Below, piece after piece: positions 17,745 to 27,452 of a stretch of 64,000 bases of DNA. Source of the stretch: Erythrobacter sp. SD-21 (GTDB taxonomy: Bacteria > Pseudomonadota > Alphaproteobacteria > Sphingomonadales > Sphingomonadaceae); assembly GCF_000181515.1 (NCBI RefSeq), contig NZ_ABCG01000001.1:124001-188000 (forward strand). The letters are read 5' to 3'. The position numbers and the translations under genes were made by a program. The notes beneath the pieces are model-generated. The model worked only from the letters and a program-made list of their open reading frames with translations. It did no database searches and was not told the DNA's origin. The stretch's first letter is position 1, and each line of letters opens with the position of its first letter.

Positions 17745-17811
17745 TCGCACAATCGGGCTGGCACGCACCCTGGGGATGAGCTCCTTGGTGCCTCTGTTGA
17801 GGAGTTTGACG

Positions 17812-18669
17812 ATGCGCACAGGCGTTATCGCAAAGAAAGTCGGGATGACCCGCCTCTTCCAGGAGGACGGACGGCACGTACCCGTGACCGTTCTTTCGCT
17901 GGAAGATTGCCAGGTCACCGCACATCGCACCGAAGACCGTGACGGCTACTACGGCGTCCAGGTCGGTTCGGGCGAAGCGAAGCAGAAGAACGTGAACAAG
18001 CCGCAGCGCGAAGCTTTTGCCAAGGCAGAAGTCGCGCTGAAGATGAAGGTCGGTGAATTCCGCGTGGACAGCGAGGAAGCCCTGCTTCCGGTCGGCGCCC
18101 GCATATCGGCCGAACACTTCGTCGCAGGCCAGAAGGTCGACATCACGGGTCACACCCAGGGTAAGGGCTTTGCCGGCGCCATGAAGCGTTGGGGCTTCGG
18201 TGGTCTGCGCGCCACCCACGGTGTCTCGATCTCGCACCGCTCGCACGGTTCGACGGGTAACCGTCAGGACCCGGGCCGCGTATTCAAGGGCAAGAAGATG
18301 GCCGGTCACATGGGTGACCGCCAGCGTACGCAGCAGAACCTCGAGATCGTGCGCACCGACGCCGATCGCGGCCTCCTCTTCGTTAAGGGCTCGGTCCCGG
18401 GCGCGAAGAATGGCTGGCTGATGGTTCGCGACGCTGTGAAGGTTCGCATGCCCGACGATCTGCCGTTCCCTGGCGTGATGCGTCGCAACGAAGACGAGTT
18501 CAAATCGGAAGAAGCCGATGCGGGCCTGATCGAAAGCGCAGCAGAACACGAAGTCGGCACGGAAGTTTCCGCTGAACAGCAGGAAAAGCTGATGCAGCAG
18601 CAGGAATCGGGTGCAGACGCCGAAACCACGACCGACGGCGATGCCGGCGGTGAGAGCAAGGAGTCCTGA
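17812..18669 (+). CDS. rplC: Ribosomal protein L3, with acidic C-terminal extension
   Basis: 50S protein near the peptidyl-transferase centre. Residues 1 to about 225 are canonical L3 ([23 protein letters not shown]-type loop [20 protein letters not shown]). The protein is 285 aa, against 209 in E. coli: the extra C-terminal stretch of 50-60 residues is Glu/Gln/Asp-rich ([20 protein letters not shown]). The ATG at 17812 follows GAGGAG and begins the conserved N-terminus, so the longer upstream frame is rejected. Confidence 0.98.
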   Translation: MRTGVIAKKVGMTRLFQEDGRHVPVTVLSLEDCQVTAHRTEDRDGYYGVQVGSGEAKQKNVNKPQREAFAKAEVALKMKVGEFRVDSEEALLPVGARISAEHFVAGQKVDITGHTQGKGFAGAMKRWGFGGLRATHGVSISHRSHGSTGNRQDPGRVFKGKKMAGHMGDRQRTQQNLEIVRTDADRGLLFVKGSVPGAKNGWLMVRDAVKVRMPDDLPFPGVMRRNEDEFKSEEADAGLIESAAEHEVGTEVSAEQQEKLMQQQESGADAETTTDGDAGGESKES

Positions 18670-18671
18670 TC

Positions 18672-19295
18672 GTGAAGGTCAAGGTCCAGAAAATCGACGG
18701 CAAGGCGTCGGGCGACATCGAGCTGAACGATGACGTGTTCGGGGTCGAGCCGCGTGCCGACATCCTGCACCGCGTTGTCACCTGGCAGCTCGAGAACCGG
18801 CGCGGCACCGCACGTCCCACGCGTGAGCGTTCGGACGTTGCCCGCACTGGCAAGAAGTTCGGTCGTCAAAAGGGTGGTGGTACCGCCCGTCACGGCGACC
18901 GCGGCGCTCCGATCTTCATTGGCGGCGGCAAGGCTCACGGCGCGCGCAAGCGTGACTTCGAGCAGTCGCTCAACAAGAAGATCCGCGCGCTCGGCCTGAA
19001 GATGGCTCTTTCGAGCAAGGCTAAGGACGGCCTCGTCGTCGTCGACAGCCTTGAGCTCAAGGACGCCAAGACCAAGGCGCTTAAGGGTCACTTCGACAAG
19101 AATGGCTGGAGCGGCAAGGTCCTCATCATCGACGGCGAAAGCGTCAACGACGGCTTCAAGAAGGCTGCCGGCAACCTGCCGGGCGTCAACGTGCTGCCGG
19201 CCATGGGCGCCAACGTCTACGACATCCTGAAGCACGACACGCTTGTCCTCACCAAGGACGCGGTCGAGAAGCTGGAGGGCCGTTTCAATGGCTAA
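18672..19295 (+). CDS. rplD: Ribosomal protein L4
   Basis: 207-aa 50S tunnel-wall protein and, in E. coli, repressor of the S10 operon. It starts at GTG two bases after the rplC stop. The extended tunnel loop is visible as [20 protein letters not shown]. The gene's 3' end overlaps the rplW start by 8 bases. Confidence 0.98.
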   Translation: MKVKVQKIDGKASGDIELNDDVFGVEPRADILHRVVTWQLENRRGTARPTRERSDVARTGKKFGRQKGGGTARHGDRGAPIFIGGGKAHGARKRDFEQSLNKKIRALGLKMALSSKAKDGLVVVDSLELKDAKTKALKGHFDKNGWSGKVLIIDGESVNDGFKKAAGNLPGVNVLPAMGANVYDILKHDTLVLTKDAVEKLEGRFNG

Positions 19296-19608
19296 GAAGC
19301 AGGCAATCGACGCGCGTCACTACGACGTGATCCTTGCTCCGCACATCACCGAGAAGTCGACGCTTGCGTCGGAAAACAACGCGGTGGTGTTCAAGGTCGC
19401 AGGCGATGCGACCAAGCCGCAGATCAAGGAAGCCGTGGAAGCGATCTATGCCGATCAGAAGGCAAAGGTCGTCGCGGTCAACACGATCAACGTGAAGGGC
19501 AAGACCAAGCGCTGGAAGGGCAAGCCCTACAAGCGCAACGACGTGAAGAAGGCGATCGTCACTCTCGCTGAGGGTGCCATGATCGACATCACGGAAGGTG
19601 TGAGCTGA
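19288..19608 (+). CDS. rplW: Ribosomal protein L23
   Basis: 106-aa 50S protein at the tunnel exit, docking site for trigger factor and SRP. Conserved segments: [14 protein letters not shown] near the start and [20 protein letters not shown]. The ATG at 19288 starts within the last codons of rplD; upstream alternatives lie inside rplD. Its stop overlaps the rplB ATG by one base. Confidence 0.98.
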   Translation: MAKKQAIDARHYDVILAPHITEKSTLASENNAVVFKVAGDATKPQIKEAVEAIYADQKAKVVAVNTINVKGKTKRWKGKPYKRNDVKKAIVTLAEGAMIDITEGVS

Positions 19609-20444
19609 TGGCACTCAAGAACTACAAACCGACGAGCCCCGCACGCCGCGGCCTCATCCTCGTCGACAAGTCGGGACTGTACAAAGGCAAGCCCGTCAAG
19701 TCGCTGACGGAAGGCAAGCGCAAGACCGGTGGCCGGAACAACAAGGGCCATGTCACCTCGCGTGGCATCGGTGGCGGTCACAAGCAGAAGTACCGCTTCA
19801 TCGACTTCAAGCGTCGCAAGTGGGACGTTGAAGGCACCGTGGAACGGATCGAATACGATCCCAACCGCACCGCTTTCATCGCACTCGTGAAGTACGAAGA
19901 CGGCGAGCAGGCCTACATCCTCGCTCCGCAGCGTCTCGCTGTCGGCGACAAGGTGATCGCGGCTGAAAAGACCGACACCAAGCCCGGCAACGCCATGCTG
20001 CTCGGCCAGATGCCGGTCGGCACCATTTGCCACAACGTCGAAATGAAGCCCGGCAAGGGCGGTCAGATCGCACGTTCGGCCGGTGCCTACGTCCAGCTGG
20101 TCGGTCGTGACCGCGGCATGGTCATCGTCAGGCTCAATTCAGGCGAGCAGCGCTATCTGCGTGCCGACTGCATGGGCACCGTCGGCGCCGTGTCGAACCC
20201 GGACAACCAGAACCAGAACCTGGGCAAGGCCGGTCGTCGTCGCTGGATGGGCATCAAGCCGCTGACCCGCGGTGTCGCCAAGAACCCGGTCGACCACCCG
20301 CATGGCGGTGGTGAAGGCCGGACCTCGGGCGGCCGCCACCCGGTCACTCCGTGGGGCAAGCCGACCAAGGGCGCCCGTACTCGCAAGAACAAGCAGACGG
20401 ACAAGATGATCATCCGTTCGCGCCACGCGAAGAAGAAGAGGTAA
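19608..20444 (+). CDS. rplB: Ribosomal protein L2
   Basis: 278-aa 50S protein required for peptidyl transfer and subunit association. The C-terminal signature [42 protein letters not shown] is complete, including the essential histidine. Standard S10-operon position between rplW and rpsS. Confidence 0.99.
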   Translation: MALKNYKPTSPARRGLILVDKSGLYKGKPVKSLTEGKRKTGGRNNKGHVTSRGIGGGHKQKYRFIDFKRRKWDVEGTVERIEYDPNRTAFIALVKYEDGEQAYILAPQRLAVGDKVIAAEKTDTKPGNAMLLGQMPVGTICHNVEMKPGKGGQIARSAGAYVQLVGRDRGMVIVRLNSGEQRYLRADCMGTVGAVSNPDNQNQNLGKAGRRRWMGIKPLTRGVAKNPVDHPHGGGEGRTSGGRHPVTPWGKPTKGARTRKNKQTDKMIIRSRHAKKKR

Positions 20445-20450
20445 TCCGAC

Positions 20451-20726
20451 ATGGCTCGTTCCGTCTGGAAAGGTCCGTTCGTCGAACTCAGCCTTCTTAA
20501 GAAGGCAGAAGAGGCGCAGGAAGCAAGCAACGCCAAGCCGATCAAGACCTGGTCGCGCCGCAGCACCATCCTGCCCCAGTTCGTCGGTCTCACGTTCAAC
20601 GTGTACAACGGCCACAAGTTCATCCCCGTATCCGTTTCGGAAGAAATGGTCGGCCACAAGCTCGGTGAATTCGCGCCCACGCGCACCTTCCCGGGTCACG
20701 CTGCCGACAAGAAGGGCAAGCGCTGA
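20451..20726 (+). CDS. rpsS: Ribosomal protein S19
   Basis: 91-aa 30S head protein. [18 protein letters not shown] and the C-terminal [20 protein letters not shown] are typical. It ends in TGATG shared with rplV, consistent with coupled translation. Confidence 0.99.
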   Translation: MARSVWKGPFVELSLLKKAEEAQEASNAKPIKTWSRRSTILPQFVGLTFNVYNGHKFIPVSVSEEMVGHKLGEFAPTRTFPGHAADKKGKR

Positions 20727-21103
20727 TGAGCAAGCAGAAAGCACCCCGTCGCGTCGCCGACAACGAGGCTCTGGCCGTAGGCACCACCATCCGTGGTTCC
20801 GCGCAGAAGCTGAACCTCGTTGCCGAGCTCATCCGCGGCAAGAAGGCCGAAGAGGCCCTCAACATCCTGGCCTTCTCGAAGAAGTCGATGGCCAAGGATG
20901 CCACGAAGGTTCTCGCCTCGGCGATCGCCAACGCGGAAAACAACCACAACCTCGATGTCGACTCGCTGGTCGTCGCTGAGGCTTCGGTGGGCAAGTCGAT
21001 CACGATGAAGCGCTTCCACACCCGTGGTCGCGGCAAGTCGACGCGCATCCTGAAGCCGTTCAGCCGCCTTCGGATCGTCGTCCGCGAGCAGGAAGAGGCG
21101 TAA
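20726..21103 (+). CDS. rplV: Ribosomal protein L22
   Basis: 125-aa 50S protein whose hairpin lines the exit tunnel (macrolide-sensitive region). The conserved tip and C-terminal segment [20 protein letters not shown] is intact. Slightly longer than E. coli L22 (110 aa) through an N-terminal extension ([18 protein letters not shown]). Confidence 0.98.
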   Translation: MSKQKAPRRVADNEALAVGTTIRGSAQKLNLVAELIRGKKAEEALNILAFSKKSMAKDATKVLASAIANAENNHNLDVDSLVVAEASVGKSITMKRFHTRGRGKSTRILKPFSRLRIVVREQEEA

Positions 21104-21104
21104 G

Positions 21105-21800
21105 ATGGGCCATAAGAGCAATCCGATCGGTCTGCGCCTGCAGATCAACCGCACCTGGGACAGCCGCTGGTACGCCGAAGGGCGCGACTACGCCAAGCTG
21201 CTGGCCGAGGACATCGAGATCCGCAAGTACATCCTCGAGAAGGCTGCTCAGGCCGCTATCTCGAAGGTTGTGATCGAGCGTCCGGCGAAGCTTTGCCGTA
21301 TCTCGATCTACGCTGCGCGTCCCGGTGTCATCATCGGCAAGAAGGGCGCGGACATCGAGAAGCTGCGCGCCAAGCTGTCGCAGATGACCGAAAGCGAAGT
21401 GAAGCTGAACATCGTCGAAATCCGCAAGCCGGAAGTCGATGCCAAGCTCGTCGCCCAGGGCATCGCCGACCAGCTGATCCGCCGTGTGGCTTTCCGCCGT
21501 GCGATGAAGCGCGCCATGCAGTCGGCCATGCGCCTTGGTGCCGAAGGCATCAAGATCATGTGTGGCGGCCGTCTCGGCGGTGCGGAAATCGCTCGCGTCG
21601 AACAGTATCGCGAAGGCCGCGTGCCGCTGCACACGCTGCGCGCCAACATCGATTACGCTGAAGCCGAAGCGCTGACCGCTTACGGCATCATCGGCATCAA
21701 GGTGTGGGTCTTCAAGGGTGAGATCCTCGGCCACGACCCGACCGCGCAGGACCGTCTCATGATGGAATCGCAGACGTCCGGCGTCCGTCCGGCTCGCTGA
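21105..21800 (+). CDS. rpsC: Ribosomal protein S3
   Basis: 231-aa 30S protein of the mRNA entry channel, part of the ribosomal helicase. [20 protein letters not shown] opens the protein and the KH-domain GxxG is in [17 protein letters not shown]. It begins one base after the rplV stop. Confidence 0.99.
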   Translation: MGHKSNPIGLRLQINRTWDSRWYAEGRDYAKLLAEDIEIRKYILEKAAQAAISKVVIERPAKLCRISIYAARPGVIIGKKGADIEKLRAKLSQMTESEVKLNIVEIRKPEVDAKLVAQGIADQLIRRVAFRRAMKRAMQSAMRLGAEGIKIMCGGRLGGAEIARVEQYREGRVPLHTLRANIDYAEAEALTAYGIIGIKVWVFKGEILGHDPTAQDRLMMESQTSGVRPAR

Positions 21801-21821
21801 TTGCAGGTATAGGAAAGAACC

Positions 21822-22256
21822 ATGCTGCAACCGAAGAAAACCAAGTACCGCAAGGCGTTCAAGGGCAAGATCCATGGCAAAGCCAAGGGCGGCACGACGC
21901 TCAACTTCGGCTCTTACGGGCTGAAGGCTCTCGAGCCCGAGCGTATCACTGCGCGCCAGATCGAAGCGGCTCGCCGCGCGATCACGCGTCACATCAAGCG
22001 CCAGGGCCGTCTCTGGATCCGCGTCTTCCCGGACGTGCCGGTTTCGAAGAAGCCTGCCGAAGTCCGTCAGGGTAAGGGCAAGGGTTCGGTCGAATACTGG
22101 GCCGCTCGCGTGAAGCCGGGCCGCATCCTGTTCGAACTCGACGGCGTTGCCGGCCCGCTGGCCGCCGAAGCGTTCAGCCGCGCAGCCATGAAGCTGCCGG
22201 TCAAGACCAAGGTCGTGGCCCGCCTGGGCGACACCTCGCACCTCGGAGGCGAATAA
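21822..22256 (+). CDS. rplP: Ribosomal protein L16
   Basis: 144-aa 50S protein near the A-site tRNA elbow. It starts [19 protein letters not shown] and contains [25 protein letters not shown] precedes the ATG. Its stop overlaps the rpmC start (TAATG). Confidence 0.99.
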   Translation: MLQPKKTKYRKAFKGKIHGKAKGGTTLNFGSYGLKALEPERITARQIEAARRAITRHIKRQGRLWIRVFPDVPVSKKPAEVRQGKGKGSVEYWAARVKPGRILFELDGVAGPLAAEAFSRAAMKLPVKTKVVARLGDTSHLGGE

Positions 22257-22465
22257 TGAGCAAGATCGAAGATCTGCGCCAGAAGAGCGACGACCAGCTG
22301 GACGAAGAGCTGACCACCCTGAAGCGCGAGGCATTCAACCTGCGCTTCCAGGCGGCGACCAACCAGCTCGAAGCACCGGCGCGCATCCGTGAAGTCCGTC
22401 GCACGATCGCCAAGATCAAGACGCTTCAGACCGAGCGTACCCGCGCGGCCGAAGCCAAGGCTTAA
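22256..22465 (+). CDS. rpmC: Ribosomal protein L29
   Basis: 69-aa helical 50S protein near the tunnel exit. The conserved pattern LDEELTTLKREAFNLRFQAA and IREVRRTIAKIKT is visible. Overlaps the rplP stop by one base. Confidence 0.98.
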   Translation: MSKIEDLRQKSDDQLDEELTTLKREAFNLRFQAATNQLEAPARIREVRRTIAKIKTLQTERTRAAEAKA

Positions 22466-22475
22466 GGAGTAGACC

Positions 22476-22766
22476 ATGCCCAAGCGTATTCTGATCGGGA
22501 CCGTCACCTCCGACAAGACCGACAAGACCGTGACCGTACTGGTCGAGCGTAAGGTGAAGCACCCCCTCTACGGGAAGATCATCCGTCGCTCGAAGAAGTA
22601 CCACGCCCACGACGAGCAAAACGAGTACCAGCTCGGCGACGTCGTGCGCATCGAAGAGACCAAGCCGATCTCGAAGACCAAGACCTGGATGGTCAAGGAC
22701 CGGGTGACGGCAGGCGGAACCCAGGCTGTCGAGGCCGACCTCGAAGTCGAAGCCGCAGGCAACTGA
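22476..22766 (+). CDS. rpsQ: Ribosomal protein S17
   Basis: 30S assembly protein, 96 aa (E. coli 84). [20 protein letters not shown] and [19 protein letters not shown] are family hallmarks. The extra residues form an acidic C-terminal tail ([12 protein letters not shown]). GGAG precedes the ATG. Confidence 0.98.
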   Translation: MPKRILIGTVTSDKTDKTVTVLVERKVKHPLYGKIIRRSKKYHAHDEQNEYQLGDVVRIEETKPISKTKTWMVKDRVTAGGTQAVEADLEVEAAGN

Positions 22767-22834
22767 CGTATTAGGAACTGCCGGGCGCCTGGAAACAGGG
22801 CCGTCCCGGCAAGCCAAGAGAAGGAACCGGATCA

Positions 22835-23203
22835 ATGATCCAGATGCAATCCAATCTCGACGTCGCGGACAACAGCGGCGCCAAGCGCGTCCAGTGCATC
22901 AAGGTACTGGGCGGCTCGAAGCGCCGTACCGCGTCCGTCGGTGACGTGATCGTGGTTTCCGTCAAGGAAGCCCAGCCGCGCACGAAGGTGAAGAAGGGCG
23001 ATGTCCATCGCGCTGTCATCGTGCGCACGAAGAAGGACGTACGCCGCCCCGATGGCAGCGTGATCCGCTTCGACAGCAACGCCGCAGTTCTCGTCAACAA
23101 GAACGAAGAACCCATCGGCACCCGTATCTTCGGACCGGTGGTTCGCGAACTTCGCGGCCGCGGCTTCATGAAGATCATCTCGCTTGCTCCGGAGGTGCTG
23201 TAA
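22835..23203 (+). CDS. rplN: Ribosomal protein L14
   Basis: 122-aa 50S protein at the subunit interface; first gene of the classical spc group. [20 protein letters not shown] opens it and the C-terminus ends [19 protein letters not shown] 68-bp gap with a GGCGCCTGGAA-type GC-rich segment separates it from rpsQ, but no promoter was recognised there. Confidence 0.99.
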   Translation: MIQMQSNLDVADNSGAKRVQCIKVLGGSKRRTASVGDVIVVSVKEAQPRTKVKKGDVHRAVIVRTKKDVRRPDGSVIRFDSNAAVLVNKNEEPIGTRIFGPVVRELRGRGFMKIISLAPEVL

Positions 23204-23523
23204 TGGCTTCTGCAAAGATCAAGAAAGGTGACACCGTCGTCGTCCTGTCCGGCAAGGACAAGGGCAAGACCGGTACCGTGTCGAAGGTCAGCCCGAAGGA
23301 CGGCAAGATTGTCGTCGAGGGCGTGAACATCGCCGCGCGTCACCGCAAGCCGACCCAGCAGAACCCGCAGGGCGGTATCGATCGCTTCGAAGCGCCGATG
23401 CCGATCAGCAAGGTTGCTGTGGCCGATCCCAAGGATGGCAAGCCCACCCGCGTCCGTTTCGAAGATAAGGACGGCAAGAAGGTGCGCGTTGCCGTGAAGA
23501 GTGGGGAGACCATCGATGGCTGA
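23203..23523 (+). CDS. rplX: Ribosomal protein L24
   Basis: 106-aa 50S assembly initiator. The KOW motif is in [25 protein letters not shown] overlap with rplN at the start and an 8-base overlap with rplE at the end suggest tight coupling. Confidence 0.98.
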   Translation: MASAKIKKGDTVVVLSGKDKGKTGTVSKVSPKDGKIVVEGVNIAARHRKPTQQNPQGGIDRFEAPMPISKVAVADPKDGKPTRVRFEDKDGKKVRVAVKSGETIDG

Positions 23524-24094
23524 TTACACCCCCCGTATGAAGCAGCGCTACGACGACGAGATCGTCAAGGCGATGACCGAGAAGTTCGGTTACAAGAACC
23601 GTCTCGAAGTTCCGAAGCTGGAAAAGATTACGCTCAACATGGGCGTTGGCGAAGCCAGCCAGGACAAGAAGAAGGTCCAGACCGCTGCGGAAGAAATGGC
23701 CAAGATTGCCGGTCAGAAGCCGGTCATCACCAAGGCCAAGAAGTCGATCGCGCAGTTCAAGCTGCGTGAAGGCATGCCCATCGGTGCGAAGGTGACCCTT
23801 CGTCGCGAGCGCATGTACGAATTTCTCGACCGCCTCGTGACCATTGCAATGCCTCGCATCCGCGACTTCCGTGGCCTCAACGCCAAGTCGTTCGACGGTC
23901 GTGGCAACTACGCAATGGGCCTCAAAGAGCAGATCATCTTCCCCGAAATCTCCTACGACCAGATCGAGAAGGTTCGGGGCATGGATATCATCGTGACCAC
24001 CACGGCGAAGACCGACGAAGAAGCCCGCGAGCTTCTCAAGCTGTTCGGTTTCCCGTTCCCGTCCGAAAAGACGGAAGAGAAGGAGGCGGCGTGA
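23516..24094 (+). CDS. rplE: Ribosomal protein L5
   Basis: 192-aa 50S protein binding 5S r[23 protein letters not shown] at the start and the conserved [20 protein letters not shown] segment are clear. The ATG at 23516 lies inside the end of rplX and begins the conserved sequence; the longer frame is rejected. About 13 residues longer than E. coli L5 at the C-terminus ([10 protein letters not shown]). Confidence 0.98.
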   Translation: MADYTPRMKQRYDDEIVKAMTEKFGYKNRLEVPKLEKITLNMGVGEASQDKKKVQTAAEEMAKIAGQKPVITKAKKSIAQFKLREGMPIGAKVTLRRERMYEFLDRLVTIAMPRIRDFRGLNAKSFDGRGNYAMGLKEQIIFPEISYDQIEKVRGMDIIVTTTAKTDEEARELLKLFGFPFPSEKTEEKEAA

Positions 24095-24135
24095 GCCGCT
24101 TCCGGATCGCAGGATAAGGAAGGAACTTAAGTCCA

Positions 24136-24441
24136 ATGGCGAAACTGAGTTCGATCAACAAGAACGAGCGTCGCAAGAAGCTCGTGAAGCAGTATGCGGA
24201 CAAGTACGCAAAGCTGAAGGCTATCGCTGATGACGAGAGCCTCGATGACGGCGAACGCCTGATGGCGCGCCTGAAGATGGCTGAGCTGCCCCGCAACGCG
24301 AACCCGACCCGCGTGCGCAACCGCTGCGCCACCACCGGCCGCCCGCGCGGCTATTACCGCAAGTTCGGCCTCAACCGCATCGAACTGCGCGACCTCGGCA
24401 ACAAGGGCCTGATTCCGGGCCTGACCAAGTCGAGCTGGTGA
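24136..24441 (+). CDS. rpsN: Ribosomal protein S14
   Basis: 101-aa 30S head protein of the long, zinc-free type: the C-x2-C zinc motif of short S14 is absent, and [20 protein letters not shown] is present. AAGGAAGGAA precedes the ATG. Confidence 0.99.
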   Translation: MAKLSSINKNERRKKLVKQYADKYAKLKAIADDESLDDGERLMARLKMAELPRNANPTRVRNRCATTGRPRGYYRKFGLNRIELRDLGNKGLIPGLTKSSW

Positions 24442-24452
24442 GGTACTGACAG

Positions 24453-24848
24453 ATGGCTATGACCGATCCCCTGGGTGATATGCTCACCCGCATCCGCAAC
24501 GGCCAGCAGGCGAAGAAGGACAGTGTCCTTTCGCCCGCTTCCAAGCTGCGTGCGAACGTCCTCGAAGTTCTTCAGCGCGAAGGCTACATCCGTGGCTACA
24601 GCGACGATGCTTCGGGCAAGCACCCGCAGCTGCGGATTGAACTGAAGTATTTCGAAGGCGAACCGGCTATCAAGCACGTCGCCCGTGTCTCCAAGCCTGG
24701 CCGCCGCGTCTACGCGGGTTCGAAAGAACTCCCCGTCGTGCGCAATGGCCTCGGCATCACCATCGTCTCGACGCCGAAGGGCGTGCTTTCCGACGCGGAA
24801 GCCCGTGCTGACAACGTCGGCGGCGAAGTGCTGGCGGAGGTGTTCTGA
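24453..24848 (+). CDS. rpsH: Ribosomal protein S8
   Basis: 131-aa 16S rRNA-binding protein and, in E. coli, repressor of the spc operon. [20 protein letters not shown] and the C-terminal [19 protein letters not shown] are conserved. Two ATGs (codons 1 and 3) are possible starts. TGATG overlap with rplF. Confidence 0.98.
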   Translation: MAMTDPLGDMLTRIRNGQQAKKDSVLSPASKLRANVLEVLQREGYIRGYSDDASGKHPQLRIELKYFEGEPAIKHVARVSKPGRRVYAGSKELPVVRNGLGITIVSTPKGVLSDAEARADNVGGEVLAEVF

Positions 24849-25381
24849 TGAGCCGCATTGGCAAGAAGCCGGTAGCGATCCCTAGCGGGGTCACTGCCAA
24901 TATCGACGGCGACACGCTTTCGGTTAAGGGTCCCAAGGGCACCCTGACCATGGGCCTGTCGGAGCTGGTCGAATACAAGCTCGAGAACGACGAAATCTCC
25001 GTCACACCGGCCAACGACACGCGCGCCGCTCGCAACCACTGGGGTATGCAGCGCACGCTCGTTTCGAACCTGGTCGAAGGTGTGACCGAAGGTTTCACCA
25101 AGGTTCTCGAAATCAACGGTGTCGGCTACCGTGCACAGGCGCAGGGCAAGAAGCTTAAGCTTCAGCTCGGCTACTCGCACGATGTCGATCTCGACGTTCC
25201 CGAAGGTATCGAGGTGAAGACCCCGGACCAGACGACCGTCGAAATCAGCGGCACCGACAAGCAGGCCGTGGGCCAGTTCGCGGCGAATGTCCGCAAGTGG
25301 CGCAAGCCCGAACCCTACAAGGGCAAGGGTATCAAGTATCGCGGCGAGTATATCTTCCGCAAGGAAGGGAAGAAGAAGTAA
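24848..25381 (+). CDS. rplF: Ribosomal protein L6
   Basis: 177-aa 50S protein at the base of the L7/L12 stalk. [19 protein letters not shown] opens it and the second domain ends [20 protein letters not shown]. Length matches E. coli exactly. Confidence 0.99.
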   Translation: MSRIGKKPVAIPSGVTANIDGDTLSVKGPKGTLTMGLSELVEYKLENDEISVTPANDTRAARNHWGMQRTLVSNLVEGVTEGFTKVLEINGVGYRAQAQGKKLKLQLGYSHDVDLDVPEGIEVKTPDQTTVEISGTDKQAVGQFAANVRKWRKPEPYKGKGIKYRGEYIFRKEGKKK

Positions 25382-25382
25382 G

Positions 25383-25727
25383 ATGGCAAAGCTTTCTCTT
25401 TTCGAACGTCGCCGTCGCCGTGTCCGCACCGCTCTTAAAAGCCGTGCCGGTGGCAAGCCCCGCCTGTCTGTGCACCGCACCGGCAAGCACATCTACGCAC
25501 AGGTCATCGACGATGCCGCCGGCAAGACCGTCGCTTCGGCTTCGACGCTGGGCGTGAAGGGCTCGGGCGCGAATGTCGATGCTGCCAAGCAGGTTGGTAC
25601 CGACATCGCCGCTGCCGCCAAGAAGGCCGGCGTGACCACCGTCGTGTTCGACCGCGGTGGCTTCCTGTTCCATGGCCGCGTCAAGGCGCTGGCCGACGCC
25701 GCCCGTGAAGGCGGGCTGGAGTTCTGA
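25383..25727 (+). CDS. rplR: Ribosomal protein L18
   Basis: 114-aa 5S rRNA-binding protein. [20 protein letters not shown] and the C-terminal [20 protein letters not shown] are typical. The ATG is one base after the rplF stop; the longer frame runs inside rplF. Overlaps rpsE by one base. Confidence 0.98.
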   Translation: MAKLSLFERRRRRVRTALKSRAGGKPRLSVHRTGKHIYAQVIDDAAGKTVASASTLGVKGSGANVDAAKQVGTDIAAAAKKAGVTTVVFDRGGFLFHGRVKALADAAREGGLEF

Positions 25728-26533
25728 TGATGGCTGACGAAAACAAGACCGAAAACGCAGAAGCGCAGACCGAAGAAAAGGTTGCGACTGCGGAAACCGA
25801 GCACGCTGTGACCAAGGAAGAGCCGGCGATCGCCGACACTCCGAGCGAAGCGGCGGCGAACCAGGACCCCGCACAGGGCGCTGAAGGCCAGCCGCGCGAG
25901 CGTGGTGGCCGTGGTGGCCGCGGTGGCAACCGTGATGGCGGTGGCCGTGGCCGTGGTGGTCGCGACAACCGTCGTAACAACCGCCGCGAGGAAGAAGACG
26001 ACGGCATCATCGAGAAGCTCGTCCACATCAACCGCGTCAGCAAGACGGTGAAGGGCGGTAAGCGCTTCGGATTCGCTGCTCTCGTGGTCGTGGGTGACGG
26101 CTCGGGCCGTGTCGGCTTTGGCAAGGGCAAGGCCCGCGAAGTGCCGGAAGCCATCCAGAAGGCTTCGGCTGCTGCGCGCAAGAAGATGATCCGTGTCCCG
26201 CTGAAGGAGGGTCGTACCCTCCATCACGACGGTAACGGTCGCTTCGGCGCCGGCAAGGTCACCGTGCGGACGGCGCCTCCGGGTACCGGTATCATCGCCG
26301 GTGGTCCGATGCGTGCCGTGTTCGAGAGCCTCGGCGTTGCCGACGTGGTGACCAAGTCGGTCGGCACCTCGAACCCCTACAACATGATCCGCGCCACCTT
26401 CGACGCGCTGACCGACCAGACTTCGCCGAAGTCGGTTGCCCAGCGTCGTGGCAAGAAGGTTGCCGACTTGCTCGGCCGCGGTGGTGCTTCCGAGGCCGAG
26501 GCTGAAGCCGACGCCGCGGCAGTCGTGGAGTAA
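25727..26533 (+). CDS. rpsE: Ribosomal protein S5 with RGG-rich N-terminal extension
   Basis: 30S protein important for decoding accuracy. The canonical S5 starts near residue 90 ([20 protein letters not shown]; later [15 protein letters not shown]). In front are about 90 extra residues: an acidic Ala/Glu stretch (1-60) and then a Gly-Arg repeat block ([20 protein letters not shown]). Total 268 aa against 167 in E. coli. RGG blocks usually bind RNA, so an additional rRNA or mRNA contact is possible. Two adjacent ATGs at 25727 and 25730 are possible starts. Confidence 0.97.
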   Translation: MMADENKTENAEAQTEEKVATAETEHAVTKEEPAIADTPSEAAANQDPAQGAEGQPRERGGRGGRGGNRDGGGRGRGGRDNRRNNRREEEDDGIIEKLVHINRVSKTVKGGKRFGFAALVVVGDGSGRVGFGKGKAREVPEAIQKASAAARKKMIRVPLKEGRTLHHDGNGRFGAGKVTVRTAPPGTGIIAGGPMRAVFESLGVADVVTKSVGTSNPYNMIRATFDALTDQTSPKSVAQRRGKKVADLLGRGGASEAEAEADAAAVVE

Positions 26534-26538
26534 TTCCA

Positions 26539-26727
26539 ATGGCCAAAGCGAAAACCATCAAGATCAAGCAGATCGGGTCGCCGATCCGCCGTCCCGAAGG
26601 CCAGAAGAAGATCCTCATCGGTCTTGGCCTGAACAAGATGCACAAGGTCGTCGAACGTCAGGATACCCCTGAAGTGCGCGGCGCCGTGGCCAAGGTGCCG
26701 CATCTGGTGACGATCGTCGAAGACTAA
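26539..26727 (+). CDS. rpmD: Ribosomal protein L30
   Basis: 62-aa 50S protein. [20 protein letters not shown] and [20 protein letters not shown] are diagnostic. Followed by a 96-bp gap with a 10-bp hairpin before rplO. Confidence 0.98.
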   Translation: MAKAKTIKIKQIGSPIRRPEGQKKILIGLGLNKMHKVVERQDTPEVRGAVAKVPHLVTIVED

Positions 26728-26755
26728 GGTCGGATACGATTACAATTTGACGGGG

Positions 26756-26790
26756 GCGGCCTGCTGCTTTAGCGGGCCGCTTCCATTTTA
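26756..26790 (+). promoter_or_regulatory. Attenuator-like hairpin between rpmD and rplO
   Basis: GCGGCCTGCT (26756-26765) pairs with AGCGGGCCGC (26771-26780) through ten pairs including one G-T, loop GCTTT, followed by TTCCATTTTA. The T-run is interrupted, so partial termination is more likely than a full stop, and would set the level of rplO, secY and adk below the upstream ribosomal genes. Confidence 0.5.
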
Positions 26791-26823
26791 CAGCGCGAAC
26801 AAAAGCGAAAGCGAGTGCACATT

Positions 26824-27348
26824 ATGAAACTTACAGATCTTCGCGACAATCCCGGCGCCCGCAAGGAGCGCATCCGTGTCGGACGTGGCATCGGCTCGGG
26901 CAAGGGCAAGACCGGCGGCCGTGGCCAGAAGGGCCAGAAGAGCCGTTCGGGTGTCGCCATCAAGGGCTTCGAAGGCGGCCAGATGCCGCTTCACATGCGC
27001 CTGCCGAAGCGCGGCTTCAACAATCCGTTCGGCAAGGACTACGCCGAAGTGAACCTGGGCATGATCCAGAAGTTCATCGACGAGAAGAAGCTCGACGCCA
27101 AGAAGGACATCGACCACGCAGCGCTGAAGGCCGCCGGCCTCGCACGCGGCGGCAAGGACGGCGTCCGCCTGCTCGGCAAGGGCGAACTGAAAGCCAAGGC
27201 CAAGTTCATCGTCGCCGGTGCCTCGAAGGGCGCCATCGAGGCGGTCGAGAAGGCTGGCGGTTCGGTGGAAGTGATCGCCAAGGGCGAGAGCGAGGCCGAG
27301 AAAAAGGCCAAGCGCACCGAAGCGAACAAGGCCAAGAAGGCCAAGTAA
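26824..27348 (+). CDS. rplO: Ribosomal protein L15
   Basis: 174-aa 50S assembly protein. [20 protein letters not shown] and the Gly-rich [20 protein letters not shown] segment are diagnostic. The C-terminus is a Lys/Ala-rich tail ([16 protein letters not shown]) that makes it about 30 residues longer than E. coli L15. The ATG at 26824 is chosen over a GTG three codons upstream because it begins the conserved sequence. Confidence 0.97.
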   Translation: MKLTDLRDNPGARKERIRVGRGIGSGKGKTGGRGQKGQKSRSGVAIKGFEGGQMPLHMRLPKRGFNNPFGKDYAEVNLGMIQKFIDEKKLDAKKDIDHAALKAAGLARGGKDGVRLLGKGELKAKAKFIVAGASKGAIEAVEKAGGSVEVIAKGESEAEKKAKRTEANKAKKAK

Positions 27349-27452
27349 TACCGAAAATGTGGGGAGCGGGGTTCGACATTCGTCGCTCCGCTCCCTATCT
27401 GTCCGGTCAACGCCGGGACGGGCCGGCGACAAGCTAGGATCGAAGACGACCA

